Shown here piece by piece: positions 34,444 through 42,024 of a DNA stretch of 64,000 nucleotides. The position numbers and the translations under genes are program-made. Source of the DNA: Hymenobacter terrestris (GTDB lineage Bacteria > Bacteroidota > Bacteroidia > Cytophagales > Hymenobacteraceae); the NCBI RefSeq assembly GCF_013377905.1, contig NZ_JABKAV010000003.1:1-64000 (forward strand), in the 5' to 3' direction. Below the pieces are notes generated by a model. It had not been told where the DNA came from and ran no database searches. It saw nothing but the letters and a program-made list of their open reading frames with translations. Every line of letters starts with the position of its first letter. Positions within the stretch are counted from its first letter, which is position 1.

Positions 34444-36279
34444 CTACAGCGTATCGCCCCGCAACTGGCGGAAGCGTTTACGGGCCTCGGCCACGTAGAT
34501 GCTGCCAGCGTGCTTGGTGATGAGCTGCTGGTAGAGCTGCTGGGCCTTTTCGCGGTCCTGGATGTTCTCCTGCTGAATGCTGGCGGCCAGAAACAGGGCG
34601 TCGTCGCTGAGCACGTCGTACTTAGGGTTGGTGGTAATGCGCTCCAGGGTACTGATGGCCCCGGCGTAGTCGCTGGTGCGGCGCTGCAACTGGGCCTTCA
34701 GGTACCAAGCTTCATCCTGCAGGGCATGGCCGGGGTACTTTACCAACAGCCCATCGAGGCCGCGCAGAGCTTCGGGCAGCTTGTTCTGAAACACGAGTTG
34801 CTCGACGGCGGCATAATCGCGCAGGGCAACGCCGGATGTATCCTGGGCCGTGTTGTCGGTGATGAGCAGGCTGAGCTGCATGGCATCGTTGGCAATTTCG
34901 CGGGTGGTGGCCTGCTTGAGAATATCGAGGTGCGACTTGGCCAGCTTGAAGTCGCCGGCGAAGTAGCTTAGGCGGGCGTTGCGCAGTTTGGCATCGTAGC
35001 CCAGCGGCGTGTCCTTGTGCGACTTCTCGACCTGCGAATACAGCAGTGTGGCTTCCCAGGGCTCGGCCCGCAGCACGTAAATGTCGGCCAAGTCAATTTT
35101 GGCCTGATCCACCACGTCGGAGCTGGCCCGAGGCATAGCAATTACCTCTTCCAGCAGCTTCATGGCCGGCGCCTGCTCGCCGAGCTGGAAAGCCAGCAGC
35201 GCGGCCATGCTGCGCAGTACGGGGGCCGTTTCGGGCGTGCGTCCCAAGTCGGTGAGCACCTGCTCGTACTCTTTCAGCAGGCCCCGCAACTGGGCTTGGT
35301 CTACCGGATAGGTGTTGCGCACTTGGTCTTCGCGGGTCTGCACGAGGCGCTGGCGGGCCAGGGCGTAGAACGGCTGGCCGGCATACTCGCGGGTGATATA
35401 CTCAAAGCCACCAATGGCGCTTTCGTAATCTTTATTGCGGCGGGCAATTTCGGCCACTTCCAGCACCCGGCGGCCCTGGGTGCGGCCCCGCCGGTCGAGG
35501 GCTTTGGCCTGCATCAAGGCCCCGGTAAAGTCGCGGCGCTGCACCTGCAGCCACAGCAGTAGCTCGCTGTATACGGCGCGGTCGGGGTTGCGCTGCACCT
35601 GGGTCAGCAGCTCTTTTTCGAGGGTGGCAAAGGCGGCTTCATCCTGCAGGTTGTTCTGGAGCATGTTGCGCACGAAGGGCAGCTGCTGCTCGTCGTCGCG
35701 CACCAGGCGCAGGGTTTCCACCAGCACTTTATCGGTCTGGCCCTGCTGGGTATACAGGCCGATGAGCTGGGACGCGTACTCGGTTTCGTTGCCGGCCAAC
35801 TGCCGCCCGCGCAGGTAGGTGCGGGTAGTCCAGGTGGGCAGGTTGGCCTGCTGAAAGCTAGTGGCCACCGGCACTACCTGCTCGGAGCTGAGCAATTGCA
35901 CCACCCGCTCCCACTGCTTGGCGGCGGCCGTCGAGTCACCAGAGGTGGCGGCTACCAAGCCCAGCGTTACGCCCAGCGTCTGGTCCTGGGGCCGCTGCTT
36001 GATGGCGCGTTTCACCAGCTTCTCGGCGTCTTTGGTGCGGCGCAACCCCTGCAGCGCGGCCAGGTAGTTGGGCAGCACGTTGGGGGCCGTTTGTTCGTCG
36101 GTGCGCAGGCGGCCGAACAGGTACGCAGCCTTTTCGTGCTCGCCCTTGCGCTCATACTCGCGGGCCAGCTGGATGCTCCCATCATCGGGAGCCTGGGCCC
36201 GGGCGACCGGGGCGGCGGCTATGGCCAGCAGCGCCAGCAGACTGACACCGCATACTATTCCACGCAACGGGTTTTTCAT
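34444..36279 (-). CDS. periplasmic tetratricopeptide-repeat protein
   Basis: A 611-residue protein with a signal peptide (about 1-28, ending VARAQA) and TPR helices along nearly the whole length. Repeat-like units are REYERKGEHEKAAYLFGRL, AEIARRNKDYESAIGGFEYI and LKAQLQRRTSDYAGAISTLE; the C-terminal part resembles YbgF/BamD-type repeats (KAQQLYQQLITKHAGSIYVAEARKRFRQL). No enzymatic motif. Probably a scaffold for an envelope complex. It lies between the PpiD-like gene and recJ, all leftward; a repeat element separates it from the PpiD-like gene. Confidence 0.78.
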   Translation of the reverse strand: MKNPLRGIVCGVSLLALLAIAAAPVARAQAPDDGSIQLAREYERKGEHEKAAYLFGRLRTDEQTAPNVLPNYLAALQGLRRTKDAEKLVKRAIKQRPQDQTLGVTLGLVAATSGDSTAAAKQWERVVQLLSSEQVVPVATSFQQANLPTWTTRTYLRGRQLAGNETEYASQLIGLYTQQGQTDKVLVETLRLVRDDEQQLPFVRNMLQNNLQDEAAFATLEKELLTQVQRNPDRAVYSELLLWLQVQRRDFTGALMQAKALDRRGRTQGRRVLEVAEIARRNKDYESAIGGFEYITREYAGQPFYALARQRLVQTREDQVRNTYPVDQAQLRGLLKEYEQVLTDLGRTPETAPVLRSMAALLAFQLGEQAPAMKLLEEVIAMPRASSDVVDQAKIDLADIYVLRAEPWEATLLYSQVEKSHKDTPLGYDAKLRNARLSYFAGDFKLAKSHLDILKQATTREIANDAMQLSLLITDNTAQDTSGVALRDYAAVEQLVFQNKLPEALRGLDGLLVKYPGHALQDEAWYLKAQLQRRTSDYAGAISTLERITTNPKYDVLSDDALFLAASIQQENIQDREKAQQLYQQLITKHAGSIYVAEARKRFRQLRGDTL

Positions 36280-36352
36280 GCAGAGCTAACGAGTTGAAGC
36301 GGCCGGAAAGTGCCGGCAAACGGTTTCAGATACACTGTTATCTGGAAGATAC

Positions 36353-36447
36353 TGTCATCCTGACGAAAGAAGGACCTTATCCCGCGAGCCCGACCATATA
36401 AGAGGGCCGTTTTCGCGGAATAAGGTCCTTCCTTTATCAGGATGACA
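36353..36447. repeat. inverted repeat element (TGTCATCCTGAC type)
   Basis: The left end reads TGTCATCCTGACGAAAGAAG; the right end on the minus strand reads TGTCATCCTGATAAAGGAAG. Both continue GACCTTAT(C/T)CCGCGA. Arms exceed 35 bases. It lies 18 bases after the stop of the PpiD-like gene. Confidence 0.88.
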
Positions 36448-36464
36448 AGATGCTAACTCAGGCC

Positions 36465-38594
36465 CTAAAAGAACTTAGCGCGATTATCTTTTACGTCAGC
36501 GTTCTGCTTGAGGGCTTCAAAGATGAGGCCGTCGATACGGGCCGCACGCTGGGCCGTCAGCTGCTGGCGGGCAGCGGCTACGTCGGTGGTGGGGGGCGCA
36601 GGCTGGGCGCTGGTGGGCTCAACCACAAACACGCCCTGCTCGCCGGCAATCGGGGCCGACTTCTGGCCCACTTTCAGGCCGAAGGCACGACCTACGGCAG
36701 TTGGCTCGCTACCCACGCCGGCAATCATGCTCTGGCCCAATACCACGTTGTCGGCGGTTTTCACCTGGGCGGCGGAGCCATAGGCCTGAGCCATCTGCTC
36801 GAGCGTACCCTTGGAGGCGCTCAGCTTCTGCTTGATTTGCTCAGCCTTGAGTTCGTTGCGCACTAAAGCGGTGATTTCAGGCTTGATGCTGGCCAAGTCG
36901 GCCGTTCCTTTGCTCCGCTCGCCGGTCAGCACGGCCACCACGTAGGTGTCGCCGATTTCGAACACGCGCGATACGTCGCCGGTCTGCTTGGCACCGGCCC
37001 CTTCCGAGTCGTCGGCGCCGTAGGCCCAGCGCACCAGCGGCCGAGCTTCCTGCAGATTATTCACGGCTTGGTCGCCACGGCCCAGGTTCTTGGCTTCGGC
37101 TTTCTGCAGGCTCTTGTCAGCGGCTACCGCCTTGCGGAACGACTCTAGGTCGGTGGCCTGGCCCTTCAACTCCTGCGCCTTGTTGTAGGCTGCGTCGCGG
37201 GTGCCTTCGGTGGGCTGAATGCTTTTCTGCACGGTGGCCACGCGGTAGGTCTGCTTGGTAGGTGCAGCCGTTACCTTAATGATATGGTAGCCAAATGATG
37301 TCTTGACCAAGTTGGGTAGCAAGCCGAGCGAAGAAGCGCCGAACACGGCCTTCTCAAACTCGGGCACCATGCGGCCCTGCTGGAACCAGCCCAGGTCGCC
37401 GCCGGTGGCGGTGGTACCGTCCGAGCCATACTGGCGGGCCATGGCGGCGAAATCGGCACCACCTTTAATCTTGGCAAGCACGTCCGTGGCTTTGGCCTTG
37501 GCAGCAACATCCGCCTCGGGCGTAGTAGCGTCGCTCTTGATTAGGATGTGGCTGGCGCGGGCGGCTGACTGGTCGCCGGTTTTCTGGCCGGTTACCTTGT
37601 ACAGCGAGTAGGTACCGTTTTCGGCGTAAGGGCCGTACACCTTGCCTTCCTGCAATGGCAGCTGCTCGCGCAGTTTCTCGGGCATGTCGGCAGCCGTGAG
37701 GTAGGCCGGGACAACGGGGTTGTCGGAGTTGAGCTTTACGAATACCGAGTCGGCGGGTGCGGCAGCGAACTGGGTAGCCAGCTCGTTTACCGTTTTGCCG
37801 ATTTCGGTGCTGTCTTCCACCGAAGCCGTAACCGGAATGGATACGTACTCGATGCTGCGGCCATCTTCTACTTTAAAGCGACCCTGGTTTTTGTCGATGT
37901 AGGCCTGCAGCTGCTCGTCGGTTACTTTCACGCTCGAATCGGAGAGGGCGAAGTAGGGCACGAACAGGTAGCGCAGGTTTACTTGGGCCATCATCCCCTC
38001 GTTGAAGCGCTTGGCTTCGGCCGAGGTCACGTAAGTGCTCATTTTGAGCAGGTTGGTATACTTCTGGCCTAGGCGCTCGGGGCGCAGGTTCTGCTCGAAG
38101 TTGGCAAAGGCGGCTTGCGCCTGCGGGTCCATCTTGTCGAGGTTGCGCAGGTATTCCTTCACCTTCAACACATCGAACTGGCCGGTCGAGTCGGTGAAAG
38201 CCTGGCGGATGCTGGGGTGGATGTTGGTACCCTGCACCATATCAGTCAGTTCGTCGTCCGAAACCGTCAGGCCCAGCTTGTCGAACTGCTTCTGGAAGGC
38301 AATGCGGTAGAGCATCTGGTTCCAGGCCTGCTCGCGCAGGTAGCCCATGGCCTGCTCGTCGGGCTGGCGGCCCTGCTGCTGAATGAAGGCCTGTTTGGCC
38401 TGCTCCAGCGTGGCATTGAATTCGTCGTAGTCGATTTCCTGCCCCGCAATTTCACCCACCGAGCGGTCGGAGCGGCCAAAGAAGCTGTTCTGCCCCGTAA
38501 ACAGGTCGCCGCCCACCATAAACAGAAGCAGGCCGATGACGATAGCGCCAACTGCCCAGCCCGATTTTTCGCGGATTGTATTAATTAATGCCAT
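36465..38594 (-). CDS. PpiD/SurA-like peptidylprolyl isomerase
   Basis: A 709-residue membrane-anchored periplasmic chaperone. A membrane helix at about 12-29 (WAVGAIVIGLLLFMVGG) is followed by a SurA_N/PpiD-type helical chaperone part. A parvulin domain covers about 345-445 (ASHILIKSD, FAAMARQYGSDGTTATGGDLGWFQQGRMVPEFE, SFGYHIIKV), and a second, degenerate parvulin-like region lies near 480-610. It helps outer-membrane proteins fold. The start at 38594 (MALINTIREKSGWAVG) is the family start; the frame open to 38648 adds 18 residues. It follows the coaX-OMP-lptC cluster in a conserved Bacteroidota order. Confidence 0.9.
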   Translation of the reverse strand: MALINTIREKSGWAVGAIVIGLLLFMVGGDLFTGQNSFFGRSDRSVGEIAGQEIDYDEFNATLEQAKQAFIQQQGRQPDEQAMGYLREQAWNQMLYRIAFQKQFDKLGLTVSDDELTDMVQGTNIHPSIRQAFTDSTGQFDVLKVKEYLRNLDKMDPQAQAAFANFEQNLRPERLGQKYTNLLKMSTYVTSAEAKRFNEGMMAQVNLRYLFVPYFALSDSSVKVTDEQLQAYIDKNQGRFKVEDGRSIEYVSIPVTASVEDSTEIGKTVNELATQFAAAPADSVFVKLNSDNPVVPAYLTAADMPEKLREQLPLQEGKVYGPYAENGTYSLYKVTGQKTGDQSAARASHILIKSDATTPEADVAAKAKATDVLAKIKGGADFAAMARQYGSDGTTATGGDLGWFQQGRMVPEFEKAVFGASSLGLLPNLVKTSFGYHIIKVTAAPTKQTYRVATVQKSIQPTEGTRDAAYNKAQELKGQATDLESFRKAVAADKSLQKAEAKNLGRGDQAVNNLQEARPLVRWAYGADDSEGAGAKQTGDVSRVFEIGDTYVVAVLTGERSKGTADLASIKPEITALVRNELKAEQIKQKLSASKGTLEQMAQAYGSAAQVKTADNVVLGQSMIAGVGSEPTAVGRAFGLKVGQKSAPIAGEQGVFVVEPTSAQPAPPTTDVAAARQQLTAQRAARIDGLIFEALKQNADVKDNRAKFF

Positions 38595-38727
38595 GAACTT
38601 GAAAAAAAGCGCGGGTAGAAAATGGTGAATGGGGTGCAAAATAACCAAAAATGCCGGTCATTTGGTACATTCTCTGTCAGATAGGTAAAGGACGATGCGC
38701 TGGCCGGGCACAATGGGCCCCGGGTTG

Positions 38728-39015
38728 CTACTTCCGTTTCTTGGGCTTACCGGCGGCTTTGCCGGGTTTGCGGGCCGCTTTGCTGGTTTCGGCCTTCCGG
38801 GCATCTTCGGCCCGCATGTCGGCCTCCTTCTGGCGTTGGCGCAGGTAGCGCAGCCAGATAATGCAGCCGAACGAAACCATGAACAGCCAATAGTTGCTAT
38901 AGAGACCTTCAAGCCCGCCAATAACCAGTGTCCGGAATGAGGCCACTACGAACGTAAATACGCCCACTACAAACAGAATGGTCTGGCTGATGCCGGGGTC
39001 CCAGAATCGTTTCAT
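38728..39015 (-). CDS. small membrane protein with basic tail
   Basis: A 95-residue protein with two hydrophobic helices (about 10-28 and 38-57) and a Lys/Arg/Ala-rich cytoplasmic tail from about 60 (ending GKAAGKPKKRK). It starts two bases after the lptC stop and is surely cotranscribed with it. I do not recognise a family; position suggests an accessory role in envelope assembly. Confidence 0.65.
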   Translation of the reverse strand: MKRFWDPGISQTILFVVGVFTFVVASFRTLVIGGLEGLYSNYWLFMVSFGCIIWLRYLRQRQKEADMRAEDARKAETSKAARKPGKAAGKPKKRK

Positions 39016-39017
39016 GG

Positions 39018-39614
39018 CTACGGAGCGGTATCGGTGGCAATGGGGGGGGCGGCTGCCGGAGCACCATCCTGCATGGTAAATACACCGGTGGGCGTTAGAA
39101 TGCGGTAGCGCGAAAAATCCTGGTTGGCCGTCAGGCCCCGGCCGGTGAGCACCTCGGTGGGCGTTGTTACCTTGATTTCGGTTTCGGGCTTGGTATAGAT
39201 GCTGGCCTTGTTCTGGTCGTAGAAAGCCTCTTCGGAGTTCATGCGCTGCTGCTTGGGCACATTGGTCACGCGCACGTCACCGCGCATAGAGTACAAACTC
39301 TGGTTGCGCTGGTAGCGGCCATACTTGCCGGTTATCGTGTTCACGACCGTTTTGCCCTCCTCGTCCATGAACGTGAGTTGCACGCCCTCGGGATAGAGCC
39401 GGTCGCCCGACTCAAAGCTCTGCTCCAGGGGGGCCGTCAGGCGCACGCGCAGCCGGGCCGAGTCGCTGACGAGCATGAGTACGTTGCGGGTTTCCACGGT
39501 GGGGCCCTGGTAGTCGATGACTTTGACCGGGGCCTCATCGGCTTTATGGCAGCCGGCGCTTAGCAGCACCGGCCCCAGCAGCAGCCACCCCGTCATCCAT
39601 TTTCCTGACTTCAT
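39018..39614 (-). CDS. lptC: LPS export periplasmic protein LptC
   Basis: A 198-residue LptC-like protein, here with a lipobox (LLSAGC, Cys22) in place of the membrane helix seen in E. coli. The rest is a beta-jellyroll with the family pattern: ARLRVRLTAPLEQSFESGDRLYPEGVQL, ITGKYGRYQRNQSLYSMRGDVRV, SEEAFYDQNKASIYT. It bridges LptB2FG and LptA during lipopolysaccharide transport. The start at 39614 gives a proper lipoprotein signal; the frame open to 39710 does not. It forms a cluster with coaX, an outer-membrane protein and a small membrane protein. Confidence 0.87.
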   Translation of the reverse strand: MKSGKWMTGWLLLGPVLLSAGCHKADEAPVKVIDYQGPTVETRNVLMLVSDSARLRVRLTAPLEQSFESGDRLYPEGVQLTFMDEEGKTVVNTITGKYGRYQRNQSLYSMRGDVRVTNVPKQQRMNSEEAFYDQNKASIYTKPETEIKVTTPTEVLTGRGLTANQDFSRYRILTPTGVFTMQDGAPAAAPPIATDTAP

Positions 39615-39729
39615 ATCTGGTGGTTGGATCAGGGACAAAAACATATCCTTGATGCCGGAGGAGACGCGTAGGGGGCTGAAAAAAGACGGTGTGCTGTCCG
39701 CTCGCCCCACTGTTTGCTATCCTGTCCGG

Positions 39730-41088
39730 CTACTCAATCCGGCGCTTGATGAACCAGCGGTTGTTAAGCGTCACGCCCAGCTGCATCCGGATATAGCTTT
39801 CCTGCACGTTACGCTCGTTGCTGCCATCGGACTGCACGAGCACATCGGTGTTGCCGCGCCGCCCATAGGTGAACCCCAGACTGACGGTGGTAGCATCGAG
39901 GGCGGAGGCCGAGGGCAGCGGCAGGCCAAAGCCCCAGCTCACGGCCCGGTCGAGCAGCACGTTGCCGCCGGGGCGGTACGGCAGCTGGGCCACGCTCAGG
40001 CCGGCACGATACGTAACGCGCTTAAAGTAATTATCAACCGACGTGGGGTCGGGCGTAAATTCGCCCCCCATCGACCCGCGGTAGATGTCGCTGAGCGCAA
40101 TATTCGACAGCCCACCTTCCTGGCCAAACGACTTGAAGCGCGACCATTGTTGCCGGCTGCCGTCGAGGTTCAGGCTCCAGTTGCGGTTGTTATCGAAGCT
40201 GATGCCCACCTGCGACAGAGCAGGTACGCGGGCTTTGCCCTTTTCGCCGCTGCTAAGCACGCTGGCGTTAATCAGGGCTCCGCCAGCATCTTCACGCAGA
40301 ATATTAGTGCTTCGGTCGCCGTTGAGCTGGCTCTGGAAGCTGTATACCCCGCCCACGTTGTAGTTGAGCTTGTCGTTGAGCTTGCCGCGGTAGTGCAGCC
40401 CCGAGCGGAAGGTGAAATCGGTGTAGCGCACCTGCTGCTCGTAAATGGAGCGGCTGGCCAGTGCCAGGGGCAGCGTAGCGGTACCCACGCGGGTGCTGGC
40501 CTGCTGGTTGATGCTGCCAAACACATAAGCTGCCGACACGCCCACTACCAAGTTTTTGCGCACCCGTACCGCGTGGCTCATGTAGGCCTCCGCCAAGCCG
40601 CCGTCACCTAAGTACTGGCGCTCCAACTGGGCATCCGGGTCGTTGGACACGCCGTTATTCACTGTCTTCGACTCATAGTCGACCGTGCTGTAGGGCTTGA
40701 GGCCAATGGCCCCGGCCCAGCTGCGGCTGATAGGAACCGCCAGGGCTATGTAGCCCAGCGTGCCGGTACCGGTGCGCTGGCTGCTTACATTGTTGCGCAG
40801 CGTTTTGAACTGGCCAGTGTAACCGGCTTCGAACGTGGTGCGGTTGGTATAATACAGCAGCGCCGGGTTCAGCTCGTTGACGTTGGTGCCGTTCGGAGCT
40901 GCGACGCCCGTACCGCCCATGCCCATTTGCCGCACGCCACCCAGGTTCTGGCTGGCGTCGCCGAGCCCCAGGCGCGAATAAGGCGAGTTGCCCAAGCCCT
41001 GACCCTGGCCCAGCGCCCCCGGCGTGGCAGCCAGCAGGCCCAGCAGCGAAAAACCGCCGGCCAGACCAGCAAAATTAAGTTGCGACAT
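39730..41088 (-). CDS. outer-membrane beta-barrel protein
   Basis: A 452-residue protein with a signal peptide (cleaved near GALGQ, about 27). The N-terminal segment is YSRLGLGDASQNLGGVRQMGMGGTGVA, a pattern shared by FadL/PorV-like Bacteroidota porins, and LNPALLYYTN follows. Many alternating beta strands lie beyond, ending in an aromatic C-terminal strand (GVTLNNRWFIKRRIE). Its ATG overlaps the coaX stop by 14 bases. The pairing with coaX and lptC is conserved in Bacteroidota. Its cargo is unknown. Confidence 0.8.
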   Translation of the reverse strand: MSQLNFAGLAGGFSLLGLLAATPGALGQGQGLGNSPYSRLGLGDASQNLGGVRQMGMGGTGVAAPNGTNVNELNPALLYYTNRTTFEAGYTGQFKTLRNNVSSQRTGTGTLGYIALAVPISRSWAGAIGLKPYSTVDYESKTVNNGVSNDPDAQLERQYLGDGGLAEAYMSHAVRVRKNLVVGVSAAYVFGSINQQASTRVGTATLPLALASRSIYEQQVRYTDFTFRSGLHYRGKLNDKLNYNVGGVYSFQSQLNGDRSTNILREDAGGALINASVLSSGEKGKARVPALSQVGISFDNNRNWSLNLDGSRQQWSRFKSFGQEGGLSNIALSDIYRGSMGGEFTPDPTSVDNYFKRVTYRAGLSVAQLPYRPGGNVLLDRAVSWGFGLPLPSASALDATTVSLGFTYGRRGNTDVLVQSDGSNERNVQESYIRMQLGVTLNNRWFIKRRIE

Positions 41089-41818
41089 GATGTGCTAAAA
41101 TTCGGTGGAGCCCAATTAAAACCAGCTCCGGAACAACAAAGATAGGTCCTTTCAGGCGGGCACGAAAAAATGGTGCGTCGCCGCCGGCCAGTACCACGGC
41201 CAGCTTCGGGTAGCGGGCAGCGTAGGCGGCCAGCAAGCCGGCCACTTCGGCAGCCGCCCCATTCAATACGCCGCTGCGAATAGCGCTTTCGGTGTCGGTG
41301 CCGGTCAGGGGCACCTCATCGGTAGCATTGGCCGGCGGATCTACCAACGGCAGCCGCCCGGTAAACGCGTGCAGTGCCTTAAACCGCATGGCCAGCCCCG
41401 GCGCAATACTGCCGCCCCGGAACACCTGCCCGCCTTCCACCACATCGAACTTGATGGCCGTGCCGGCATCCACAATTACTATATCTCGGCCCGGCAGCAG
41501 CCAGGCTGCCCCCACCGCCCCCGCCAGCCGATCGGCTCCCAGGGTGTGGGGCGTGGCGTAGGCGTTGGCCAGGGGTAGCGGCGTGGTGGCGGGCACGAAT
41601 TCCAGCACCCGGCCCGGTACCAGCGTCCGCAGTTCGGCGGCCCAAACAGCCGTCGGCTCGGCCACCGATGCCACCACTACGTGCTCAGGCTGCAGGCGCA
41701 GCACCGCCGCCCGCACCTGCGCTGGCGTCTGCCCGCTGGCCCACTCCAGCAGCTCATCCCGCTCAAAGCAGCCGTATTTCACGGCCGTGTTGCCAATATC
41801 GAGGGCGAGTGTGCGCAA
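41075..41818 (-). CDS. coaX: type III pantothenate kinase
   Basis: A 247-residue ASKHA-fold kinase for the first step of coenzyme A synthesis. Motifs: TLALDIGNTAVKYG (phosphate 1), GADRLAGAVGAAWLL, VDAGTAIKFDVV and GGSIAPGLAMRFKAL. I choose a TTG start at 41818 (reads LRTLALDIGNT). The frame is open to an ATG at 41869, but a -7 element (41850-41857) lies within those extra codons, so the ATG would not be on the mRNA. Confidence in the start is moderate. With panC and panD in the same window, three pantothenate/CoA genes lie within 27 kb. Confidence 0.92.
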   Translation of the reverse strand: MRTLALDIGNTAVKYGCFERDELLEWASGQTPAQVRAAVLRLQPEHVVVASVAEPTAVWAAELRTLVPGRVLEFVPATTPLPLANAYATPHTLGADRLAGAVGAAWLLPGRDIVIVDAGTAIKFDVVEGGQVFRGGSIAPGLAMRFKALHAFTGRLPLVDPPANATDEVPLTGTDTESAIRSGVLNGAAAEVAGLLAAYAARYPKLAVVLAGGDAPFFRARLKGPIFVVPELVLIGLHRILAHHVAT

Positions 41819-41849
41819 TGGGAAAAGTGAGGGGTTGGTAGCTGAAAGC

Positions 41850-41857
41850 CAAAAGTA
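41850..41857 (-). promoter_or_regulatory. -7 element for coaX
   Basis: The minus strand reads TACTTTTG, matching TAnnTTTG. Transcription would start near 41843, downstream of the in-frame ATG at 41869, which supports the TTG start of coaX. Confidence 0.6.
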
Positions 41858-41867
41858 GCGAGAAGCC

Positions 41868-41974
41868 AAAAAACGTTATTCAGAGTAAAGCGAAGAATTC
41901 TGCGCGAAGCCGTTGGTGTGTTTTTGCAACGGCCCCGAGCGAGAATCTTCGCTTTGCTCTGAATAACGTTTTTT
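41868..41974. repeat. inverted repeat element (CGTTATTCAGAGTA type)
   Basis: The left arm starts AAAAAACGTTATTCAGAGTA. The right arm on the minus strand starts AAAAAACGTTATTCAGAGCA; both continue AAGCGAAGA. It is a variant of the GTCATTCAGAGC family with C to T at the third base. It lies about 50 bases after the pseudouridine synthase stop. Confidence 0.85.
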
Positions 41975-41992
41975 CTGGCAGTCGATATCTCC

Positions 41993-42012
41993 GGGAGCCT
42001 ATTTAGGCTCCC
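41993..42012 (-). terminator. hairpin after the pseudouridine synthase gene
   Basis: GGGAGCCtatttaGGCTCCC, a 7-bp GC-rich stem with a 6-base loop, lies 12 bases beyond the stop. No T-run follows, so it is a possible terminator acting together with the adjacent repeat. Confidence 0.45.
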
Positions 42013-42024
42013 AGGGTTGCCTGC

